From the NCBI RefSeq assembly GCF_017654505.1, contig NC_054555.1:8301835-8365834 (forward strand): a stretch of DNA of 64,000 nucleotides. Reading direction: 5' to 3'. The stretch is from Polyodon spathula. Taxonomy: Eukaryota; Chordata; Actinopteri; Acipenseriformes; Polyodontidae. The translations under genes and the position numbers were made by a program. Shown piece after piece: positions 47,896-60,846 of the stretch. The notes beneath the pieces are model-generated. The model was not told the DNA's origin, did not search any database, and was given only the letters and a program-made list of their open reading frames with translations. Positions within the stretch are counted from its first letter, which is position 1. Each line of letters starts with the position of its first letter.

Positions 47896-50169
47896 ATATG
47901 TCATCAAGTAGAATAATAATGCAATTAAAAAAAAAACTAAAAAAAAACTAATAGTGCCTAAAAGTGCCTAAGGGACTATTGAATATTGTCTTAATAATCT
48001 TCATAAAAATGAACAAAATAAATAATTGTCAAATTCTTCCCTACATCATCCTAAAATGCACAATAGTTAATCCTGTAAGGACATGATCTGGGGTAATTGA
48101 TGCTGCTGAGTTGCAATTTCTATTAATCTCTACTGTGAGCCTCTGCATGCAAACATGATTTGTTCATGTTCAGTTGTGCGTGGGCTCACATTTGATACAG
48201 TATATGTAACTTTTGACAGTGTTACTACAAATTAGTTTCTACTAAAGTTATTATCGAGGTATGCATGAACAGACTGGGTATTTTGTATGTAAGACAGCCA
48301 GATGCCTGCTGAGTTGAGAGCACAGAGCTTACCACTGTTTAATGTCTCAGAAATGCAATTGGTTCTATCGAAACCTGCTTGAATTTCCCAGCTGTGATGC
48401 AAACGGCTGTTTACCTAATTGTTAAACAAGTAATTAGGCCGACGAACTATCTTATGCAAAAGAACATTGTATTGCAGTATGTCTCATTATTAGGACAATT
48501 CGCTGATAACCATTTTGATCCAAAAAAAAAAAAAAAGAGACTGGATGTGGTGTGTCAAACTATCAGAAAAGATGAATTTGGAACAGTTTTATACTACTGG
48601 TTGCTGTTTAGGAAAGTGCCAGATTAACAAGTGCAATTAGAATGTTACACTGTTATGAAGGGGTTGGAAAGTAGGGTTCTCCTGCTGCTCAGGTAATGTT
48701 TGTAATTTCTACAAAGATGGCAATGGGACACAGATGAGTGCTTGGTAGATCTCAAGGTTGAGCTTGAGTTAAGCCGTGAGGTCTTCCCTAGAAGTTTATT
48801 TACTGGAATCAATATAAGACACATATTTAATGACAGTGGAGCTATTTCCATCTTTGTGCCATGAGGTTAAGTCTAGCCACTGCTTCTCCATTTAATTTAA
48901 TCGTCTCAAATGTTGGAACACTTACAGTAATAAAAAATAGATTAAAAAAAACAGTTACTCATTAGAGAGGATTTTCAAACTTGTTTGTTTATTCAGATTA
49001 CATTATACAGCTTACAATGTGTGAAGCGGCAATCAGGCTCAATCACATCCTTTGGGGTAAATTCAAAATAACACGTCACTTGTTTAACCACAGCGTTCAC
49101 AACATCATAGTAAAGAGGGCTTAATCCTCTCCTCCAATGCCACCAATGAATAACCCATAACTGTGTTTTTTGACCTGTGATTCGACATCCATTTATGACT
49201 AACTGCCCTGCACAGCAGCAATCTAAGTAAGCAAGGCCAATGTTATTTATGTTTAAAAATGTAGTATTTTTATTTTTTGTTATCATGTTATGTAAAGGTG
49301 AAACATTAATTGTACTATATTGTTGCCGTAGGAAGAAAACATATATAATAACTTGCACTTTAACCAGTGCTCAAGAAGCTTTGAAGCTGAGTGGGTAAAA
49401 AAGAAGACTCTGTTAATGAAGTGTTATGAAGAGGGAAGGGGGTAGAAGTGTTTATATGTTTAATACTCTACATTCTCAAGAGTAATGACATCACTTGGGA
49501 TTCAAGGGATAATTGTCTAGTCTAAGTAATGTGCTAAGAGTTTGAGAGCCACAGCCTTTGATTAACCGCTGCCATCTCTGTTTAAGGATCAATAAAAATA
49601 AAATTTTTAAAGTGGCCAGGAAGAACCGCCTCTTAACATATGAGAACATTCGGGGGCCTTTTTTTTAGGTCAATATAGGTTGTTGAAGAGAGCCATTTTG
49701 TATTTTAACTATACGACAATGAGATCACTTGCAGTTTGAGTTTTTATTTCACCCTCTTTATGCTCCATTACAAATTAATAGACTCCATTTTGCTGTCTGA
49801 ATAGGGGCTTGTTTTTAATGCAGCCTCTTGTAGACAACACATCGTGTTCTTACATTACTACTGATAGAGATATTACTGCGATCGATTTCAACTCTTGAAT
49901 GAACTGAAGATCTGACAACCAGGAGATTGAAGTCTATATTTCTTTTTGTCGTTATGTGTAATGGATGGAAGAAGATATATAAACAGTGGATTGATAGATG
50001 GACCAGACTGCAAATGGATAGTTAGAAATTGCAAAGATTCTGGGTTATAAGTTCTGCTATATACCATAGTAAAAAAAGGCATTGTAAAGAACAGCGGAAG
50101 TATGGTGATAGGCAGAGTATGTGAAAACTATTGTAAAACATAGTATAAGCTTTGGTGGACACGGGAAAG
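47896..50169. other. Unassigned intergenic DNA
   Basis: No gene recognised. Poly(A) runs lie near 47929 and 48522. A mixed-composition block at about 48300-48500 with TAAT cores could be regulatory. The 121-codon minus frame at 48993-49358 shows no motif. Confidence 0.5.
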
Positions 50170-50471
50170 AACATCTAAAACAAGAAGTTTTCCCATCACC
50201 CAATAGAATGAACTAAGTTTGCTTCATAAAGTCGAATGAAACCTGTTGAATAATGTTAAGTTAACATGTTGAATTACATACCGCTTTGTAGTTTTTCATT
50301 TACTTAGTGAAATCTAACATGAAATACTAGCATGGCTTTTGGTAGACTTTTGCAATATAATTGTGTAGTTTCTTTGATTACATAATGTTAAATAAATTAT
50401 ATTCATAAAGTTTTGTTTTATGTTTCAATCCTAAAATTCTAGGTGATGCAAAGCATTTGGCTATAGCTGTA
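50170..50471 (-). mobile_element. Tc1-type MITE, second copy, one end decayed
   Basis: The minus strand starts TACAGCTATAGCCAAATGCT and follows the MITE at 44770 throughout (CCTAGAATTTTAGGATTG, TAATCAAAGAAACT, GTATTTCATGTTA, ACATTATTCAACAGGTTTCA). The far end keeps GGGTGATG but the outer repeat is worn, so 50170 is approximate. Confidence 0.8.
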
Positions 50472-52400
50472 CATACAAACAAGCATTAGAAGACATACAT
50501 CACAGCTGGAGATAGATGAGAAACTAAAGAAAAAAAAAACTGATTATAATGTTTTTTTTGTGTTTTGAAAGCTTGACCTACTTTCTTCATTTGTTACATG
50601 GTGTTAGTATTAACTGTACACAACTAATAAAGTAGGTAATTTGTTCAGATGAAAAGAAAGTAAAGATTCCTCCCAAGAAAGGCCTTCATAGAGTGATTAT
50701 TATTACTTTTTTATGTCTACCCCCACACAGAAGAGGATGTTGACTGCAACCTCAAGAAGAGTAACAGCTTTTGATAAGTTACAAACACTACATCAGTAGT
50801 GTGCCTGTCAGCTATAATTTTCATGGCTGCTTGTCCACTGGGAGTTGGTGGAAAGGCTCATCATATTTTTTTTTTCTCCCGTAACTAAAACTGTCCTGTC
50901 ATCTTGTAGGACTGGTCCCTTAGAGGCAGATGAGCACAGATGGGGACTGTCACAGCTGTCACCTAATCACGTCTCCCACAATGCACCTCTGGCAGAGGGA
51001 ACATGTGCGCTCAGTGACAGAGGCAAAGCAATCACAACTAATTATCTTTAGGAAAGGATCTGCTTTTGAGGAAAGGGGGTATGCTCTGACAAGGTGGTGG
51101 GAGATCAGCACAGAGTGGTAGCCATTATTCAAATTAACATTTTCTTCTGACAGTTATTAAGCTAGAGGCTAAAAAAAAGCTTTCCCTTAAGCTTACAACC
51201 ATTAATTTAATGTCTATGGACTTGCCATTGGGCTAATAAGCTATTTACTGCAAGGTCCTGTTTCAGTTTAATTCAGTAGTGATGAAAATTGTGAAAATAG
51301 TTATGATGTTCTCAGCTTACATGTAGGAAGACTGGAACTAATTCAAAACACTGCAGCTAGTTACCCCAGGAAATAAAAGAAGTTACTAGGAATGGAGAAT
51401 GAGGCCACTCCAAGGCTGAACTCAAGCTAATTGATGGAGCAGTTGGATGTTGTACTTGTGTTGTGGATAAATATGAAACTTCAGCCTTAGTACCTTTAAT
51501 GACTCTGCAAATTTGTTGGAGCATTTGATGATTGCATTCTAACTACAATTGATTGATATTAACCTATCATAAAATAGTCTGTTAAACATAAATACAGCCT
51601 AGTTGGGCAGTATAACGTCCTTCCTCATGTGGGATAGTATTGTAAAAATCACTGAACCTAAGAGGCAGACATCAATTATTATTGAGAGGAGCCTGACAGA
51701 GTCGCTCTCCTGAGATCCTATCACATTTCACACAAGAAAACATAACTCACATCAGTAAAAAGACAACACTGTGTAGATAACCCTACCAATTTTAAAATTA
51801 CATGGTATGAAACACTTGGGTCAACATTTTTCATTGTGGTATGGAATAATATCATACAGTTTGGGCTATGGTTGAATATCATGGGTTTAAAACTGAGGGC
51901 CAGTAAGTGACTCCATGTGTGACCCTGGGACATCCCTGTTAGGGCTTAATTGAAAGTCCCTTACAGAAAAAGGTCTCAATGGTCAGCTGGTCGTTACATG
52001 GTCTTGATGTCAAATATGTGCTTTAAGCTTTTTAATGCATAATAATCATGGTTTATTGATGTTGCATAAATTAGGTGAGTTTTAAGACATGTATTGTGCA
52101 ATCTGTATAGTCTTGTTTCCCTCTAAAAACTTAACATTCCTACACAGTTAAGCCTGAAATTCATGCATCCTTACAAAAACCTATTTTTGTTAATACAGTA
52201 TGGATTTGTTTTACCATTTTGTGGTACCACCTCAAAGTGCTGTATATTCTAAAACAAATTAAAAGCACTGAGCAAGGAGAAGTCTTTAGCCTTGGCTCTC
52301 CAAGTACACTGGATTCAACTTCGTTAAGATTATAGACTTGTTTTACACAATGGTATCAATTCATGTTAGCCAGCCTGTCTCAGGAACAACAAACACCTGC
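50472..52400. other. Unassigned intergenic DNA
   Basis: No gene recognised. The block at about 50880-51130 has higher complexity and two overlapping plus frames (50845-51051, 50930-51121) without known domains; it is a candidate for conserved non-coding DNA only. Confidence 0.45.
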
Positions 52401-52699
52401 TAAAAGTTACCTGTCAAGTAGTACAGCAAGCTTTTTTATTGATTAGTACAATATGTTTACTATCATAACAAAACATCTGTCCCTATGCTCAAAGCTTTTA
52501 TTAAGAGTTTTCAATTAATATAATATATAATATATAATAAAGTATAATATTAACCAATAGTTTTTTGAAGAAGTCCATTATCTTTATTTAGAACAAAAAA
52601 AGGTTGTTATTCATTAATTATATATATATATATAGCAACCATTACAGTGATTATACTGTGAGAGGACACTGGCGCACTGTGGTTCTGGTTAAACCAGGA

Positions 52700-54685
52700 A
52701 ATCACTTCTGGCTATGTTTTTTTAGATAAAGCTTGTTTGTTGGGTCGTGGTGGTGGACTGTTAGATCTCTCCCAGCTGTTAATACATTTGGGTGTTTAGC
52801 ATTTAAGTTAATTTCTACCTTACCGTTGGTAGTTGCTGTTATTTACCGCTCTCCAAAACACAATTTGTTATTTATGAATGAGCTATCTGGTTTATTATCA
52901 TTTCTATGTTCAAATTATAATCGGCTTCTGATTATGGGTGATTTTAACATCCATGTTAATTCCCAGAACTGTTCATTGGCTAGTAATTTTTCGTCTCTCT
53001 TGGATTGTTTCGGGTTAACTTAGCATGTTGCTAAAATTAATCCTACAACCAGCTCTCTGGATCCTGTTACAACATCTCAATTTTCCAGCTTTCAGTTTTG
53101 TGGTAGCCGAGACCGTTTATGTGTCTCTGAGCATTGATGCAGTCCCATCAGCATTTAAATGTGCAGCAGTCACACCATTGTTGAAAAAGCCTATCTTAGA
53201 CCTGGAAATTTTATGTGATTATAGGCCTATATCTAATCTGCCATTTCTGGCAAAAATATTGGAACATATAGTGGCTAATCAGTTATGCAATCATATAGTG
53301 CAACATAATCTTTATGACCTTCTTTAGTCAGGATTTAAACCTCTACACAGTACAGAAACCGTTCTTGTAAAGGTAGTTCATGGCTGCGGATTCTGGAGCA
53401 TTATCCATCTTGGTACTCTTGGACCTTAGAGCCGCATTTGACACAGTCAACCATGATATTCTTATTAGCCGTCTGGAGACATCTGTTAGTATATCCGGCA
53501 TTGCATTGTGCTGTCTTAAATATTATCTGTCAGACAAGAAGCAATTTGTTTCATTCAGGGGCTATTCGTTCAATTCCAGTCTGGTTTCCACAGGTGTCCC
53601 ACAGGGCTCTATTCTGGGGCCTTTGTTATTTAATATCTATATGCTACCTTTTGTCCAGATAATCCGACACCACGGAGTTAGTTTTCACTCTTATGCTGAT
53701 GACACTTATTTTCACACTAAACCTGACATCACAATAGCTGTTTCTGTTTATTCACACTGTTTGGCAGAAAGTAAATTATGTATGCAACAGAATATATTGC
53801 AGCTAAATAGCAGCGGTTATGCTGCTTGGTTCTCTGCATCAGCTGAGTAATGTGAGGAGCTTCAGTTTGGTTATTGATGGGCTTGAAATTAAAGAGAGTT
53901 CTGAAATGAGAAATCTCAGTGTTATTTGATCCTTGTGTAACCTTCAAAGCACATGTTCGAAATATTACTAAGGTGTCCTTTTCTCACCTGCGTAACATAG
54001 CCCGCTTAAGACCTATTCTCTCTCTATCTGATGCCGAAAGACTTGTGCATGGCTTTGTCTCCTCTTCTCTTGACTACTGCAATGACTTCCTTGCTGGTGC
54101 CTCAAAACATGCTCTTAATAGGCTACAGTATTCAGAAATCGGCTGCTCGAGTCCTAACTAGATCTAAATCATTTAAACATATAACACCTATTTTGGCATC
54201 CCCGCTTTGGCTGCAGGTTAAGTTCAGGATTGATTTAAAAATCTTAACATATAAGGCCTTGAATGGTTCGACACCAAGTTACATCTTCATGTGTTAAATG
54301 AATGTGCTTCTGTGTGAAACCTGTGATCTGATGCTGGGCTCTTAAGACTCCCAAAAAACAAGCTCCGGTCTATGAGAGATGGGGATTTCTGTAGCTATTC
54401 ACCTAAGTTATGAGATGCCCTTCCACAGGTAATAAAGGATACAAAGAATGCGGATATTTTTAAGACACCTAAAAGCACTTTTAAAAAAAAAAAAAAATTG
54501 GCATTTCAGCCTTTGTAAGGAACTGGCTTTTTATGAGTTTGCACAGTAGTTGTGTTTTGTGTGTTTTGTTTTAACGTATTTAGCCTGCTGTGATTATTTA
54601 AGATTATGTATTATTATTCTTGGACTGCAAAGCACTTTAAGATGCGTTGCATGAATTGCGCTATATAAAATAAAAGATGATATTC
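52700..54685 (+). mobile_element. L2-type LINE, internally deleted and decayed
   Basis: Endonuclease pieces (GRGGG near 52740, VIYRSPK, MGDFNIH near 52940) are followed, after a jump at about 53024, by reverse transcriptase: LLKKPILD, YRPISNLPFLAKILE, LLDLRAAFDTVNHDIL, STGVPQGSILGPLLF, YADDT (near 53695). The C-terminal part follows (SSSLDYCNDFLAG, LKILTYKALNG). The 3' end has AGCACTTTAAGATGCG and GCGCTATATAAAATAAA. These are hallmarks of L2/Maui-like LINEs of fishes. Several frameshifts and stops make it inactive. Confidence 0.88.
53035..54294 (+). pseudogene. L2 LINE reverse transcriptase, broken
   Basis: It would copy LINE RNA into DNA at the target. The fingers-palm motifs lie in one frame up to about 53327, a stop follows, and the main palm motifs are open at 53380-53850 with FDTVNHD, GVPQGS and YADDT intact. 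The thumb and C-terminal end continue at 53919-54297 in two overlapping frames. Many hundred bases that normally lie between the endonuclease and RT parts are missing near 53024. Confidence 0.85.
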
Positions 54686-55690
54686 GTATTTAAATATATA
54701 GTTATATTTCTATATACTATAATGATAATGATAATATTAATTAATAATGAATAATACTAATTATGTTATATTATTAATATATTATTAATTATATTCCTGA
54801 TATAATTAAGACTTCCTTAGGGATATCCGCGATGACGACCCTGTTGCACACATACAGAGTTTTTTTTTTTTTTTTTTTTTTTTGTCAGAGGAAAATACAG
54901 TATGCCTCCAATGCAAGGATTCAAACCCATTTAAATTAGTATATATACTTTTATTAAAGTGCTGTTGACATTTGTATTGTATTAATTAAAATATTCATAC
55001 AAAATTACAGATATTATATTGCTTATTAAATATCCTGGAATCTTAAACCTCACAATACAGTCTGGGAAGGGGCCAATAAAAACTGGCACAAGCTAAGAGG
55101 AGTTTCGGTCAGGAAACTCATGCAATAGATAATTTATGAAAACAGACTAGACAGCACTACTACATTCTACATATTTTGCATTACATCCAGATACCGCTTC
55201 CCGTAAATTAGCTTGCAGATAAATGGCGATGCCAGGAAACCATGAGCAGGGGGGCAAGAACAGCTGCCCTTCCCCATTAGACAAAGCCCAAAAGGTGAAA
55301 GTCAGTTCCCTGCCAGACTGACTCTTGTGGCACTAGTGAGGTTATGCAGGTGAAAGTCTGTAACAGCTCTTGCAAGAGATCCTGACTCTTTATTATACCA
55401 GTTAAGATCTGGGTCTTTGAGCACAAGGCACTAGGTTTGCACTCTGTCTGTGCATTGGGTTTCCTTGCCTTGCCTGTCTGTCTCTCGAGTCTGCATAGCA
55501 ATCACTGGCACTCAACTCCAGAAACAACACCCAGATACATTGATGCAACACACCAACTTTAGTGTCTATAAAATTAACATTTACTTTTCTATTTTTGGCA
55601 ACGCTTTTTACATCTATCACATTTGCAGTGGAGAATTAAGATTCAACAAGGTGTCAATTGATCTGGCACAGGTCCTTATTTGTCAAAGCC
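54686..55690. other. AT-rich DNA between the LINE and the right inverted arm
   Basis: It starts with a TA-rich patch (54690-54800) and a poly(T) at about 54861-54883. The rest (55050-55690) is unassigned, with overlapping minus frames at 55277-55620 that show no domain. Confidence 0.5.
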
Positions 55691-55914
55691 GTATATATAA
55701 ATGAATAACAACCTTTTTTTTGTTCTAAATAAGGATAATGGACTTCTTCAAAAAACTATTTGTTAATATTAAACTTTATATATATTATATATTTTATTAA
55801 TTGAAAACTCTTAATAAAAGCTTTGAGCATAGGGCCAGATGTTTTGTTATGATAGTAAACATATCGTACTAATCAATAAAAAAGCTTACTGTACTACTTG
55901 ACAGGTAACTTTTA

Positions 55915-58900
55915 TAAACCTGTGACTCGGATTATTTCTTCATATGTGTTCAATTTGCTTGTGTCAAATGATTTGTAATATAGCCAACAGGATGTTAAAC
56001 GAGGCAGTTAAGGTCCCAAAGGTTTTCACACGTCCTGTGAAACGTTCTTTTGAATTTTCATCTGTGAACATAAGACGCTGCCTTTCACCTAATGTTGAAT
56101 AATGGAATATCTTTTAGATGAGCAGTCTGGGATCTTACATAATATTTGACAACTAAACAACATGGCCATCTTCAACAGAGAATATTGCATTTTCATGTAA
56201 AAATACAGTTTAATAAAGAGTATTCTGATTGTCATTGCAGTTTGTTGAAAATAGTATTTGCAGATACCCTTTTAAGTAGTTTGATCTTTTGTAGAAAGCA
56301 ACATAACACCAAATTTGGTCAATAATTAGTGTCCACCTGCATCAAAATCCCCATGCAGCAATTTGACAACTTCCATTATTATTCACATTTTTAAGTTCTT
56401 GTATCTATTATAATTAAAATTTGGCAATATATACAGTTATTTTTGGTTACTCAGTCATGCTTTTCTACTTGACCATCCTCGTGGGTTTGATACAGGAAGA
56501 AGGGAACCTTGTGAAAGCTCGGGGAAATACCAATCAACCCTACCCCACCCAGCACATTTTATTTTTCTAAATATATACAAACGCATACACAAACATTCAT
56601 GTACATATGTAAACACACTTTGACAACTGAACTCCTGGTTCTGACCACTTTATACTGTTTATTTTGTTCTAGCACCTTGTTCATGAAGTAGAATCTGAAT
56701 GTTACCTTTTGGTTAAATATGTCTTTCCCTGAATAGATATACAAAATGGACTAAATTTTTTCAGATGTACCAGATACATTATTTCCCTTTCTCTTTTTGA
56801 CCTTGAAAGCAGTTTTCCATTGTTGCACATTTCTTAATCCTTTCTTCTATTATTCCTCTGTTGTTTTTAGTCCCCCAACCAGATATTTTATGCTTCAGAT
56901 TCATTGTAGATTTTCTGATTTCTATTTCCACAGTGACTTTTAGGCATCTTCCATGCCATTCATGACCACGTGTTTATGGATCGTAACGATAGCTGACTAG
57001 AAAGCTAACCATATATCACTCACCATAAAACAAACTGGAAAAAAAAAAAAAAAAAAAAAACACAAACACAAACAAATAAAACAAAGACATGTCAATTAGG
57101 ACGTCACAGTTGTCGGAAAACAATGGTGTCCCGTTTTTAAATAATGTCAAATAATGAAAATTAAAATGTTCAACAGGTTATTGAATGCTTTGTTGGTAGT
57201 GTGAAATTAACTTGACCCGTCATGATCCTTGACTTGTATTTTATAGACATACACTGATGTATTAAAAGTAACCCTTTTAGGTAACCTTTATGTGCACAGA
57301 TAAAGGAAAGTCAAATTAGGCATGTACGCAGTGTTAGATATTCCAAATCCCTTTATGAAAAGGACTTTGATGTGCTTCAAAAGACCACAATTTAACAACT
57401 ATTCATGTCTGCAGGAATAAAACAAGTGACACCTGCTCAATGAAAGCACGTCTAGCACCCCAGATAGCGTTCTTTTCAAAACAGGTCAGCATTAGCATAG
57501 TGTTTCTAAATTGAACATGGCAATCATAGCTGAACTTTTAAGCAAGCTATGCAGTCTGTTGAAGCTAGAGGGTTCAAATATGCATGTACAAAGGTGATAG
57601 ATAGATAGATAGCTAGATAGATAGATAGATTTACCTTTTCAATCATTCATTTTAGATTTCCTCAGTTTCCAAAATATACATCAATGCAAGACATGAGTAT
57701 ATGTTGACTTGTAAGTTATTGTATTAAAAAATTGAACTGCAGTAACCTATTTAAGTATCAAACACCTCTGAAGTGCCCATGCTACCTCGTCTGTGCTTGT
57801 TAAGTAACTCCCATTACAAATCACACAGTCACCAACTTCAAAAGCTGTTTCAAGAAAGTGTGACAAATCCACTATTTGTGCTAATGGCTTCAACTAATAA
57901 GAGAAAAATGTACCACGGAAAATCAAATGCACTTTTAACATATTATGTGCATCTTCATACTTAGGAAAGAATGACACAGTGATGGTAATGCATATAAGAT
58001 AAGATTTACTGAGATTATTATGTTAGCTATATGTGGTTTAAGGGAGTTCAGTTAAGCAGAATCCAGTTTTACAAAATACACTCAATTAACTTCATGGCAA
58101 CAGTAGAGCTCTGTGTAAATATTTAATTCCATGAGTGAAGTGTGTTTGCTTTCTGTTCCCTTCTCACAAAGTTTTTTTGCTGTGAATGCAGTGCTCTGCT
58201 CTTCTGTTTCTCCTTTGTATTGTACTTTTTAGAGATACCTCGGACTGACAGGGGGCTGATTACCATTCCTTTCAGTTTGCATCCTTTTTTTTATTTGTTT
58301 TGTTTTTACAGTTTTATAGCTCATCATATGGTGCTTCATAAATTCAAATTGATAATTTTTACAATTGTTTCTTAGCTTATAAAAAAAAAAATAACTGCAT
58401 GTATTTTCATATATAATACATACACATGCATTGTGGTGGCACTTTGTTATGGTTACTTTGTTTTTATGTTAAACTGATTTTCAACCATGAATATCTCAGC
58501 AACGGTAAGGTGTCAAGTAATGCCCTTTGGAACACTTTGTGACATTGAAACCAAAATACATAATGGTTTCTATAAACCCACTTCCTTTACTTAAAAAAAA
58601 ATCATAATGGCATGGAATGGCAACTGTTATTTTCAAAATGCTAGTGTGACACATTGTATTTTTAAGGCAAACAACCCACTTGTTTTACTTATGCAGTTAT
58701 TTATCCACGCTATTTAGAAAATGCCAAATGCTGCCTTCAGTTATCAGCATATATTATCTGCTAGATATTGTGTAGCTGAGTTTTCAGACCCTGATATGGG
58801 AAGTTTTTCTTTCTTCAACATTAATCTCACTAATGGCTACGATTTCTTTTGAAAAATAAATGTGTTTTTTAATTGATTTTATGAAAGAGGTCATTAAGTA

Positions 58901-60466
58901 CAGTTGGAAAAATAACTAAAGAGGTTGTGTAATAGAATGTCTCCTTTTTTAATTTAATTAATTTATTATTTATTTTATTTGTATATTATTATATTTCTTA
59001 ATTAAAGAAAATAGTTGCTTTTATTAAGTAACGTGACAAAGTGATTAATCATTGAAGTGCAGAACAAGTAAGTTTAATAATTTTATTAGATAGAGACATG
59101 GTGGTTAGCCCTTAAAGTGCTGAACAAGTTTATATCGGTTCTAACTTCAAAATGCACAAACAGGTTTACTTAACTTTGAAAGTCTCCCTAGTTCTGTGTT
59201 TCTGCCATCTGTAAAAGCTAAAGTATACACAGTTGGCATTTGCAGTAAAGACAAAACATTTCTGACTGTAAATGAATGGTTCTACCAAACTTTATGACTT
59301 GTTAGAATAAGTCAATATAAAAATGGGGGAAGGATGAGCTTTTTAAGCAATAGTGCCTGTTGACGAAGGCTCTTCCATGTGGTAGTTGACCGTGACTGGA
59401 GATATCCGCCCCGAATACTTTACTTTACCATGAACTTGTAATAATTCAGTGGGTAGCCTTCTGCTAAGAAAAGTTGAAGGAAAATAATCCAAAAAATGTT
59501 CATAAAGGATCACATACATAATTATAGAAAAATAAACAAAAATAGTATAATAAACAAATAACATTTTACTTGTTAGAGCTGATTATAGTTTATATGAACA
59601 GTGCCAGATATCTGAATCCAGCAATATTATTGAACTGTCAATATCCTGGTTTGTTGTTGTTGAAATATGCTGTCTGAGCTATAGTCGTGCTGACAGGCTT
59701 TGATTGGCTGATTCGGCAGTTGCGAGTGCAGAACTGGTTGCTTCAGTGAAGAGTATCGATTGACTGGTTTTGATGGATAATCAAAAGAATGTGGAAGAAT
59801 TGTGTGTTTGTTTAGTATTTGCTGTTCAACAGATGAGACCTGTGAACTGAGCTTTCATTAAGGGAAGTCAAAATGAAAAAAAACATGGATTGATTTTACA
59901 TTTGATTCACAGTTGATGCTCTGATGTTCCAGCAAACATCTACTGTCTGATAGAAGCCCGCTAGAGCTAGAAGCTGATTGTACCGAATCATTTTCTAATA
60001 TATATTAGAAGGAAAGTGAAATCATTGTCAGGAAACATTCACAGAAACTTTAACAAATAATTCACATGATAATATATAAATGCTTATTCACCAAACATTT
60101 GTTTACATTTATTTGTATATTTATTTTAGTAGTACAATAATCCGTCACGTGTCCACCTTTACCGTTTATCCACCATGATCAATCTCTTCAGCAACGTTAG
60201 TTTATTATTTAACATAGCAGATTAGTTCAGAGATTGTAGAACCTATCAAAGTTTTTGTATACTTTGTTGTATGTGCCCCGTGAGCAACCATTGCTAGTAG
60301 TGTCACACGAGCTATTCAGTGTGTTGATATGTAAACAAATCCTGTTCGCCTGCAGGGCATACCATCTTCAAGCTCCATCTCGATCGCCTGCCTGTCACCC
60401 AGCAGCGAATGCACGCACCCACACGGCACTCGACTACTCGGTCACAAGCATTAATACCCTGTATCT
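55915..60466. other. Unassigned intergenic DNA
   Basis: No gene recognised. It includes a poly(A) tract at 57039-57060, (GATA)n at 57596-57630 and a T/A-rich patch at about 58950-59000. Short frames across it carry no domain. Confidence 0.55.
57596..57630. repeat. (GATA)n microsatellite
   Basis: About eight GATA units with one GCTA interruption. Confidence 0.9.
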
Positions 60467-60474
60467 TTTTAAAC

Positions 60475-60838
60475 CAGGGCTTCTCAAACTCCTGGGGACC
60501 CCCTGTGGATGCTGTTTTTCATTCCAACCAAGCTCTCAATTACTTAGCTAGACCCTTAATTGAACTGATAATTTCCTTAATTAGTTTGACCTTAAATTAG
60601 TTTCAATAATTTTACCTTTTTACTTGTTTTCAGCTCTTGAACAGTTGCATATATCAAGTTAGCTATAACATTTCATAAGTAACTTGAAGCAACTGTTTAA
60701 GAGATGAAAATAACTACAAATGTCTAGTTAAGCAAATTTTTAGTTCAATTAAGGGTATACTTAAGTAATTGAAAGCTCAGTTGGAATGAAAACCAACAGC
60801 CACAGGGGGGTCCCCAGGACCAAGTTTGAGAACCCCTG
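60475..60838. mobile_element. hAT-type MITE (364 bp) with 8-bp duplication
   Basis: The left end CAGGGCTTCTCAAAC and the complement of the right end CAGGGGTTCTCAAAC match. The arms continue with GGGGACCCCCTGTGG-type and TTTTCATTCCAAC blocks for about 75 bp. The flanks TTTTAAAC (60467-60474) and TTCTAAAC (60839-60846) match at 7 of 8 positions, the duplication length of hAT elements. There is no transposase inside. Confidence 0.85.
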
Positions 60839-60846
60839 TTCTAAAC

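Larger units (their letters stand above)
52401..55914. repeat. Pair of about 220-bp inverted repeats enclosing 3 kb
   Basis: The left arm 52401 to about 52620 and the right arm about 55691 to 55914 are inverted copies with few differences: TAAAAGTTACCTGTCAAGTA at the outer end, CTCAAAGCTTTTATTAAGAG in the middle and GAAGAAGTCCATTATC near the inner end. No clear target duplication flanks them. They may be the two arms of a fold-back MITE split by later insertions, or an inverted duplication. Confidence 0.85.
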
